DNA of 25,228 nt, from assembly GCA_029938185.1 (NCBI GenBank), contig JAOZVK010000020.1, positions 1 to 25,228 of the forward strand, given 5' to 3'. This document shows, piece by piece, positions 15,241 to 22,500 of the stretch. This DNA is from Bacteroidales bacterium (GTDB taxonomy: Bacteria; Bacteroidota; Bacteroidia; Bacteroidales; JAOZVK01). The notes below the pieces were generated by a model, which worked only from the letters and a program-made list of their open reading frames with translations, did not search any database and was not told where the DNA came from. The translations under genes were made by a program, and so were the position numbers. Numbering within the stretch: position 1 is the stretch's first letter; every line of letters starts with the position of its first letter.

Positions 15241-15827
15241 CAAAGACTCCAATACGTTTTAATAATATAAACAACAGCATGTCCGGTTTTGAATTTATAA
15301 GAAAAACGCCAAACATTTTTAGTATTTTCTACTTTATATAATTCCTTTTGCAGATTAGAAATATTTATTTTCAGTAACTGTTTCGACTTCTTTCCAACTG
15401 TTTGAATTTCATTTATATTTAATTCATTTGCCCATTTTTCAATAACTTGTAGTTCATTTTTTGCAGTATGTTGATAAAAGTATGTTCCTTCTCTAAAATC
15501 CATAATTAAAGTATAAAAATTAGAATTGCTTATTTTACTTAAATTACTGTCTGTTTTTACAAAATCTACAATACCGAAACCTGTTTTAATACTGTAACAA
15601 ATATTCCAAATATTTTCATTTTTTTTTAGTTTCCCTGTTAGTCCATCTTCAATATTCTCTTTTAATTCTAAAAGTAATTCATTTTTAGTTTTCCCTCCAA
15701 TATATTTTATTTTATTTGGTTTTATATTCTTTGCCCATATGATTGGTGCAACAGTTATATTTTCAGCTTGTATTTGGCTTATATACTGATTATCTCTAAA
15801 ATAGTTATAAAATGTATATAAATTCAT
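15240..15827 (-). CDS. Two-repeat protein A, copy 2
   Basis: This is a 195-residue protein with the same two-domain layout as the 14021 gene. Repeat 2 (from about residue 103) differs from copy 1 by only a couple of residues, and the matching DNA (about 268 bp) shows one mismatch. Repeat 1 is clearly a different sequence with the same pattern (NLYTFYNYFRDNQYISQ ... W.ICYSIKTGFGIVDFVKT). The ATG is 102 bp from the stop of B copy 2, with small hairpins at 15848-15867 (ATACAAAA/TTTTGTAT) and about 15899-15921 between them, unlike the 22-nt gap in copy 1. Function unknown. Confidence 0.6.
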   Translation of the reverse strand: MNLYTFYNYFRDNQYISQIQAENITVAPIIWAKNIKPNKIKYIGGKTKNELLLELKENIEDGLTGKLKKNENIWNICYSIKTGFGIVDFVKTDSNLSKISNSNFYTLIMDFREGTYFYQHTAKNELQVIEKWANELNINEIQTVGKKSKQLLKINISNLQKELYKVENTKNVWRFSYKFKTGHAVVYIIKTYWSL

Positions 15828-15929
15828 AATATATATTTTTAATATCCATACAAAAGTTTTTTTGTATTTGATTAATGTAATTTGTTGATTAATAGTATAT
15901 ACCTAACAATCTCAGATAGGTTAAAGAAA

Positions 15930-16424
15930 TTATTTAAAACCCTTACCTTTTTGGCTATGATTCTCTCCTGTAAAGTTCATTTTTCGTCTCCAATGTTTCA
16001 TTTGATTTTCAATTCTCCTCATTCGCTTTCTAATTTCTTTTGTTCTTGGTGTTTCATTTTTTAGTTTGTCATATTCCTTTTTAAATTTTTCATATTTCTC
16101 TTTTGCAGCCTGTTGTTGTTTTTCGTTTGAATGCTTTTCGTTTCTGCCACTTTGTTTTTTATTATCAGTTTGCTCATTTTGATTTGTTTGTTCTGTCTGT
16201 TTATTCTGATTTATTTGTTGTTCTATTTTATTATTAAAAGCTATAGGTCTAAGAATGGTATTTATTACAAAAAAAAGAATAATAGTTAATGCTATAAATT
16301 TAAAAACAATTAGCAATATTTTGGCTCTTCGAGCCTTTTTATCTTGCTTACGCATAAATGTTTTTACATTTGTATCTGTTTTATTTAGATGTTTTATTCT
16401 TTTGGTTTCTAATGTATTTATCAT
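15930..16424 (-). CDS. Single-pass membrane protein B, copy 2
   Basis: This is the counterpart of the 14628 gene: basic N-terminus, one TM helix (ILLIVFKFIALTIILFF), polar Gln/Asn linker, and a diverged basic tail. From ATG 16424 it has 164 residues; a TTG at 16433 would add three. In copy 1 the equivalent protein starts earlier (MWKQDKNFEEL). Here that 5' stretch is out of frame because of two extra bases in a T-run (seven T versus five), so the protein is shortened by 16 residues at the cytoplasmic end. The TM and linker are intact, so function may persist. Confidence 0.55.
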   Translation of the reverse strand: MINTLETKRIKHLNKTDTNVKTFMRKQDKKARRAKILLIVFKFIALTIILFFVINTILRPIAFNNKIEQQINQNKQTEQTNQNEQTDNKKQSGRNEKHSNEKQQQAAKEKYEKFKKEYDKLKNETPRTKEIRKRMRRIENQMKHWRRKMNFTGENHSQKGKGFK

Positions 16425-16476
16425 AATTTTCAATAATTTAAGCTCTTCAAAGTTTTTTTATCTTACTTCCACATTT

Positions 16477-16600
16477 AATAATCCAATAATCCAATAATCC
16501 AATAATCCAATAATCCAATAATCCAATAATCTAATAATCCCACAATCCAATAATCCAATAATCCAATAATCCATAATCCATAATCCATAATCCAATAATC
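16477..16600. repeat. 8-nt repeat array 3
   Basis: About 15 units, mostly AATAATCC, with some 7-nt ATAATCC variants near the right end. It lies between the leader of B copy 2 and the relic of a third A gene. Confidence 0.85.
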
Positions 16601-16643
16601 AAAGACAGCAATACATTTTAATAATATAAACAACAGCATGTCC
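16599..16643 (-). pseudogene. 3' relic of a third gene A
   Basis: Read on the minus strand, these 45 bases encode GHAVVYIIKMYCCL and a stop, matching the last 14 codons of gene A (GHAVVYIIKTYWSL). They lie next to array 3 exactly as the intact A stops lie next to arrays 1 and 2. Homology ends abruptly at 16643. A third B/A module once lay here, or the duplication began from this point. Confidence 0.75.
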
Positions 16644-16703
16644 TTTTGTTTTTTATATTATGCTGTTTATCAAGCGTAAGCAAAATTGTTCATTGTTAAC
16701 TAC

Positions 16704-19700
16704 TTACATATTCCTTCTATACTGCCCCCCTACATTAAATAAAGTCCCAGTAATCTGACCAATTGAACAATATTTAGAAGTTTCCATAATATGTTCAAAC
16801 ACATTTTTATTATTTTTAGCAGCAAGTCTCATTTTTTCAAGATTTTCAACAGATTCATCTGCATATGTTTTATGCAATTCTTTCAGCATATCAATCTGGT
16901 ATTTCTTTTCAATTTCTGTTGCTCTAATAACTTCGCTTGGTATAATTGTAGGCGAACCTTGCGAAGATAAAAATGTATTAACCCCCATTATTGGCAATTT
17001 TCCACTATGTTTCATTCTTTCATAATACAAGGATTCTTCTTGTATCTTACTTCGTTGATACATAGTCTCCATAGCTCCAAGCACTCCTCCACGTTCGGTA
17101 ATTCTGTCAAACTCTGTAAGTACAGCCTCTTCAACCAAATCGGTAAGTTCTTCAATTATAAAAGCACCTTGTAATGGATTTTGGTTTTTTGCCAACCCAA
17201 GCTCATGGTTTATAATTAGTTGAATAGCCATAGCTCTTCTAACCGACTCTTCTGTTGGGGTAGTTATAGCCTCATCGTAAGCATTAGTATGCAGCGAATT
17301 ACAATTATCATAAATAGCATATAATGCTTGTAGTGTTGTACGAATATCATTAAAATCTATTTCCTGAGCATGCAATGAACGTCCAGAGGTTTGAATATGA
17401 TATTTTAATTTCTGCGACCTTTCATTTGCATTATATTTTTGCTTCATTGCTTTTGCCCAAATAAGTCGAGCAACACGCCCAAGTACTGAATATTCGGGGT
17501 CGATACCATTAGAGAAAAAGAATGATAAATTAGGTGCAAATTTATTTATATCCATTCCACGAGAAAGGTAGTATTCAACAAAAGTAAAGCCATTGGCGAG
17601 AGTAAAAGCAAGTTGTGATATTGGATTAGCTCCGGCTTCTGCTATATGATAACCAGAAATTGATACTGAATAAAAATTCTTTATATTATTATCATTAAAA
17701 TACTCTTGAATATCACCCATTAGTTTTAATGAAAAATCGGTCGAAAATATACAGGTATTTTGTGCTTGGTCTTCTTTTAGTATATCTGCCTGAACTGTTC
17801 CACGAACTTTTGAAATAGTTTCAGTTTTGATTTTTTCATAAATTTCTTTTGGCAAAACTATATCGCCAGTAGTACCCAGTAACATAAGCCCAAGACCATC
17901 ATTACCTTCTGGTAATTCTCCTTGATATTTTGGTCTTTTTGTGGCTTTATTTTTATAAAATTCAATAATCTTTTGTTCTATCTCGTTTTCAAGATCATTT
18001 TCTTTAATATAAATTTCGCATTGTTGGTCGATTGCTGCATTCATAAAATATCCAACCATAATTGGAGCAGGTCCATTAATTGTCATAGAAACAGAGGTGT
18101 TTGATTTTGCAAGATTAAAACCCGAATATAGTTTTTTTGCATCATCAAGGCAAGAAATTGATACTCCCGAATTTCCTATTTTTCCGTAAATATCAGGTCT
18201 TGTGTCAGGGTCTTCACCATATAAAGTAACAGAATCAAAAGCTGTTGAAAGTCGTTTTGCAGGCTGTCCAAGCGACACATAATGAAACCGCTTATTAGTT
18301 CTTTCGGGACCACCCTCACCAGCAAACATTCTTGTTGGGTCTTCTCCTTCTCGCTTAAAAGGAAAAACTCCGGCTGCAAAAGGAAATTCTCCAGGAACAT
18401 TTTCTCTAAGGTTCCATTTTAAAATATCGCCCCACGATTTATATTTCGGTAATGATATTTTGGGTATACGTAAGCTTGACAAAGATTCGGTATATGTAGC
18501 TATTTTTATTTCTTTATTTCTTACTTTATATACAAAAAAATCTTCTTTATATTGCTGAACTTTTGTAGCCCAGTTTTCTATTATTTTTTTATTATGCCCA
18601 TCTAAATCCAATTCTGTTCTTGAATACAGTTTTTTCAAACTTTCATTAATATTTTCTTCGCTATTTTCAGCAATTTCTATTGTATTAGAGATACTGTATA
18701 ATTTGTTTGCAATATCAGCCTGTTTTTCTGACCATTCATTATAAGCTCTTATAGATTCGGAAATTTCGGACAAATATCTTGTTCTGTTAGGAGGAATTAT
18801 ATAATTTTTTACAGATAATTCATCTGATTGTTTAAGCTTTGATTTAAAATCAATATTGTTTTTTTCTTTTATTATATCCAACAGTTTTATATAAAGACGA
18901 TTTACTCCAGGGTCGTTAAACTGCGAAGCAATTGTTCCGTATACTGGCATCAAATCAATACCTTCCCATATATCGTGATTTCTGGCATATTGTTTTTTAA
19001 CATCTCTTAGAGCATCTAAAGCACCTCTTTTGTCAAATTTGTTTAATGCTATAATATCCGCATAATCAAGCATATCAATTTTTTCGAGCTGAGTGGCAGC
19101 TCCATAATCGGGAGTCATTACATACATTGACAAATCGCTATGTTCAACTATTTCGGTATCAGATTGTCCTATACCTGATGTTTCGAGAATAATTAAATCA
19201 TAATCAGCTATTTTGGCAATATTTATTGCATCTTTTACATGATGCGACATTGCAAGATTTGCTTGTCGAGTTGCTAAAGAACGCATATAAATACGGTCAT
19301 TATTTATTGAATTCATTCTAATTCTATCGCCTAATAAAGCTCCACCTGTTCTTCGTTTTGATGGGTCTACTGCAATAATAGCTATTGTTTTTTCTTTGAA
19401 ATCGTTTAAAAAACGGCGTACTAATTCGTCAACCAAAGAAGATTTTCCTGAGCCACCAGTTCCTGTTATTCCTACTATTGGTACTTTTTTATTATTAGCT
19501 TCTAATTTTATTTTTTCAATAATCTGACTATGTTTTTCAGGATAATTTTCGGCTGCCGAAATCAAAGAAGCAATCTGTTTATTATTTTTGTTTTTCAAAT
19601 TACCTAATTCTTTTTCAGCAAATTTGCCAGTTGGAAAGTCCGATTTTTCAATCAAATCATTAATCATTCCTTGTAAGCCCATTTCTCTACCATCATCTGG

Positions 19701-20069
19701 TGAATACAAGCGAGTTATTCCATAGTTGTGTAGTTCTTCCATCTCTTCGGGCAAAATAACTCCGCCACCTCCACCAAAAATTTTAATATTTTGAGATTCA
19801 TTTTCTTGCAATAAATCATACATATATTTAAAAAATTCAATATGCCCTCCCTGATATGAAGTTACAGCTATTGCCTGTGCATCTTCCTGTATTGCACAAT
19901 TTACAATTTCTTTTACAGAACGGTTATGTCCTAAATGTATAACCTCAACTCCAGTTGATTGTATAATTCGACGCATTACATTAATTGAGGCATCATGACC
20001 ATCAAAAAGCGAAGCTGCTGTTACAATTCTTATTTTGTTTTTTGGTTTGTATATGTTCTTTTTTATCAT
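16704..20069 (-). CDS. icmF: Fused B12-dependent isobutyryl-CoA mutase
   Basis: This 1121-residue, full-length fusion interconverts isobutyryl-CoA and n-butyryl-CoA using adenosylcobalamin. Residues ~10-150 are the B12-binding domain with DGHDAS (Asp23, His25 as lower axial ligand). Residues ~190-410 are the MeaB-like GTPase chaperone: Walker A GTGGSGKS at 203-210, ETSGIGQ, and NKFD. A linker follows, then the TIM-barrel mutase from about 560. Substrate-side residues are of the isobutyryl type: FPFKR (Phe near 571) in place of the methylmalonyl-CoA mutase Tyr, and Gln770 in KEDQAQNT in place of its Arg. It follows the TonB receptor on the same strand by 64 bp. I see no cobalamin riboswitch upstream. 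Confidence 0.93.
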   Translation of the reverse strand: MIKKNIYKPKNKIRIVTAASLFDGHDASINVMRRIIQSTGVEVIHLGHNRSVKEIVNCAIQEDAQAIAVTSYQGGHIEFFKYMYDLLQENESQNIKIFGGGGGVILPEEMEELHNYGITRLYSPDDGREMGLQGMINDLIEKSDFPTGKFAEKELGNLKNKNNKQIASLISAAENYPEKHSQIIEKIKLEANNKKVPIVGITGTGGSGKSSLVDELVRRFLNDFKEKTIAIIAVDPSKRRTGGALLGDRIRMNSINNDRIYMRSLATRQANLAMSHHVKDAINIAKIADYDLIILETSGIGQSDTEIVEHSDLSMYVMTPDYGAATQLEKIDMLDYADIIALNKFDKRGALDALRDVKKQYARNHDIWEGIDLMPVYGTIASQFNDPGVNRLYIKLLDIIKEKNNIDFKSKLKQSDELSVKNYIIPPNRTRYLSEISESIRAYNEWSEKQADIANKLYSISNTIEIAENSEENINESLKKLYSRTELDLDGHNKKIIENWATKVQQYKEDFFVYKVRNKEIKIATYTESLSSLRIPKISLPKYKSWGDILKWNLRENVPGEFPFAAGVFPFKREGEDPTRMFAGEGGPERTNKRFHYVSLGQPAKRLSTAFDSVTLYGEDPDTRPDIYGKIGNSGVSISCLDDAKKLYSGFNLAKSNTSVSMTINGPAPIMVGYFMNAAIDQQCEIYIKENDLENEIEQKIIEFYKNKATKRPKYQGELPEGNDGLGLMLLGTTGDIVLPKEIYEKIKTETISKVRGTVQADILKEDQAQNTCIFSTDFSLKLMGDIQEYFNDNNIKNFYSVSISGYHIAEAGANPISQLAFTLANGFTFVEYYLSRGMDINKFAPNLSFFFSNGIDPEYSVLGRVARLIWAKAMKQKYNANERSQKLKYHIQTSGRSLHAQEIDFNDIRTTLQALYAIYDNCNSLHTNAYDEAITTPTEESVRRAMAIQLIINHELGLAKNQNPLQGAFIIEELTDLVEEAVLTEFDRITERGGVLGAMETMYQRSKIQEESLYYERMKHSGKLPIMGVNTFLSSQGSPTIIPSEVIRATEIEKKYQIDMLKELHKTYADESVENLEKMRLAAKNNKNVFEHIMETSKYCSIGQITGTLFNVGGQYRRNM

Positions 20070-20133
20070 CTTATAGAAATGTTTATGTTAATTACGAATT
20101 ACGAATTATGAATATTAAATAGGTTGGAAGACC

Positions 20134-22227
20134 TTAGTATTTAAATTTAAAAGTTAATTTTGCAAATAATTCTCTACCTCTATATGGGTAACTATAATTG
20201 CCACCATCAATTAAAGGCATTTCCCAAACATTATCAAAAATATTCCTGCAACCAACACTTAGTTTAAAAAACTTGTATACGTATCCAACTAAAATATCAT
20301 TAACAATATATGATTTTGTATCCCCTTGATTTTCATTAATTTCATTACGTGCTGATTTATAAAATATTTGATTACTAATAGTTAGTTTATTAAAAAAAGT
20401 ATAATAAACTCCAGCATTTATATGATGCGAAGCAATAAAAGGTGTTTTGGAATACTCTCCATCGCCATTGTTTATTTTAGAATCAACAAAAGAATAATTT
20501 AGCCACCAAAATTTTGCTTGTATCTCTAATTCTCCTCCATACATTTCTGCACCACCAAGGTTTTCATAAGTATCCCACAAATCTCCATTAACCAAAACAC
20601 CTTTTGATACATAATTGATAGGATTTTGTACGATACTGTAAAATCCATTAATTTGAAATCTAGCAAATGGTAAATAATGAATAAATGCTATTTCTCCGGT
20701 TTTTATTTTTTCGGGTAATAAATCTGGATTACCCTTTAGTGGCGATAAAATAATACTCGTTTCAGATGGTGATGGAGGACGAAATGCCTGACCAAATAAA
20801 AATTTTATTTTACTGTTTTTTAGAGCATGCCATACAAGAGCAAGTCTAGGATTTATAATATCATTTTCTTTTAAATCATCATAATAATCATATCTAATTC
20901 CAATTGTTGCAGCTAATTTTTTTGATATTTGCCAGTTATCTTGTACTAAAACGGATGTTTTATTTCTTTCTTGAGGCAGGTATGATACCCAGCCAATATC
21001 TTTCTCTGTTAAAACAATTTCTTTATTTGAGTTATTTGAAATATCATAGCCATAAGCTTTTGCTATTGTAGAATGATAAGTTGTTCTTGGGCTTGATTGA
21101 TTATCTATAGAATAATTTGCACCAATATAAATATTATGCTTTTTTATATTAACAATATAAGCAATATTGGCTGCTGAATTTGAATTCTTTTGTGAAGTTC
21201 CGTATAAATCAACATCAGAATATCTTGTTCCTACTGTTGTTTCAGGTTCACTGTATAGACTTAATCTTGAGTCCCAAGACATAAAAGAATGATAGCCAGA
21301 AATTGTTAAATTTTTTATTGGTTGAAAATCAATATTTAGAAAAGTTTGTTTAGTTTGGTATTTGTAGGTATTTGGTTGTGGAAAAAAACCTGTAAGAAAT
21401 GGATGAGGATTATGTTCTGTATGCCATATTTGAGCATTAAATTTATTTTTAGGTGCCGAAATATTTAATGATAAATCGTAACTTGGGTCAATACCATCTG
21501 TAATTTTATCTGCTTGTGGTAATTTTGTTTTTGTATATTTTTTATCTTCTTGAACATTAGCATAAGTTCTACCTTTATCAAAAAAGTACTTTCCTTGCAA
21601 ACCTATTTTCCAATTGGTTTTAAACAATTTATGTTTTGTTAATAGATATATGCTTCCATGAGGATTTTCGCCCCCTGATGTTTCAAAAATAGTTTCACTT
21701 CTATCACTTTTATCTCTTGTTATAATATTTATAACAGCTGCAAAAGCATTTCCTCCATATAATGCAGAACCAGGTCCTCTTATTATTTCTATCCGCTCAA
21801 TCATATCAACATTTATTCGGCTTGACATAAATGGTGAAGCATAAGTAAAATCATTAAATCTGTTTTGCCCATTAAATAATAATAATATTGTTTGGGAAAA
21901 TGAGTTCAAAACACCACGTCCGTAAAACTCGTCTATAGGTTCTCCCCAACCCAAACTTGATTTACTAAAGTCAAGTCCTGGAACCATACGAATTATATCT
22001 GCAAGAGTCTGTGCACATGTTCTTTCAATCATTTTACGATTTATAACAGTAACAATACCTGGACTTTCATCAATGGTTGATTTTATTTTAGTAGAAACCT
22101 CTACCTCTATGTTCATTAATTCTTCTAAACTCATATCAAAAATATCCTTATTCTTTGTAGAGTCCGTTTGTGCATTTATATATGTAAAACTAAATGCAAC
22201 AGCAATTAACAATATAATTTTTTTCAT
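20134..22227 (-). CDS. TonB-dependent outer-membrane receptor
   Basis: This 697-residue protein has a signal peptide ending near NAQ (about residue 20) and an N-terminal SLEELMNIEV box. A plug domain follows at about residues 55-170, with SPGIVTVI and the conserved IEIIRGPGSALYGGNAFAAVINIITR region. The rest is a ~500-residue beta-barrel ending in aromatic Tyr. It lacks the SusC-type carboxypeptidase-like N-terminal domain, so it resembles siderophore/cobalamin-type receptors more than SusC. No SusD partner is present. The neighbouring mutase needs B12, so a cobalamin role is possible, but the sequence does not show this. The gene is upstream of icmF on the same strand, and the two may be co-transcribed. 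Confidence 0.9.
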   Translation of the reverse strand: MKKIILLIAVAFSFTYINAQTDSTKNKDIFDMSLEELMNIEVEVSTKIKSTIDESPGIVTVINRKMIERTCAQTLADIIRMVPGLDFSKSSLGWGEPIDEFYGRGVLNSFSQTILLLFNGQNRFNDFTYASPFMSSRINVDMIERIEIIRGPGSALYGGNAFAAVINIITRDKSDRSETIFETSGGENPHGSIYLLTKHKLFKTNWKIGLQGKYFFDKGRTYANVQEDKKYTKTKLPQADKITDGIDPSYDLSLNISAPKNKFNAQIWHTEHNPHPFLTGFFPQPNTYKYQTKQTFLNIDFQPIKNLTISGYHSFMSWDSRLSLYSEPETTVGTRYSDVDLYGTSQKNSNSAANIAYIVNIKKHNIYIGANYSIDNQSSPRTTYHSTIAKAYGYDISNNSNKEIVLTEKDIGWVSYLPQERNKTSVLVQDNWQISKKLAATIGIRYDYYDDLKENDIINPRLALVWHALKNSKIKFLFGQAFRPPSPSETSIILSPLKGNPDLLPEKIKTGEIAFIHYLPFARFQINGFYSIVQNPINYVSKGVLVNGDLWDTYENLGGAEMYGGELEIQAKFWWLNYSFVDSKINNGDGEYSKTPFIASHHINAGVYYTFFNKLTISNQIFYKSARNEINENQGDTKSYIVNDILVGYVYKFFKLSVGCRNIFDNVWEMPLIDGGNYSYPYRGRELFAKLTFKFKY

Positions 22228-22313
22228 AAGTAAATGATTAAGTGATTGATAAGTATGGTAATATAAGATATCTGTTGAGATTTAATAGATTGGATTATCT
22301 ATTAACATATACA

Positions 22314-22321
22314 CAAAGATA
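22314..22321 (-). promoter_or_regulatory. Candidate -7 box for the TonB receptor
   Basis: On the minus strand these bases read TATCTTTG, a perfect TAnnTTTG. The ATG at 22227 is about 86 nt downstream. No clear -33 TTTG is seen 19-21 nt upstream, which lowers confidence. Confidence 0.35.
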
Positions 22322-22500
22322 GTTTAAAAAAAGTATAATTTATTATTTTCACTTAATAATTCTACTTTACGAACTTAAAACTGTTTGATAATTAAACTTG
22401 AGAAATAGAAATTCAATATACTAACTATTTTTTTGAACTAAAATAAATTGAATATTAAAAATAGTGAAAAACTATTTAGATACAAAAAGTAAATTTTTAA

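Noticed and set aside
13911..16600. CRISPR array
   Set aside because: The repeats are 8-nt tandem units without spacers, and no cas genes are present.
22228..22500. Cobalamin riboswitch upstream of the TonB receptor
   Set aside because: No B12-box-like GCCACTG element or extended GC-containing fold is visible on the minus strand; the stretch is plain AT-rich sequence.
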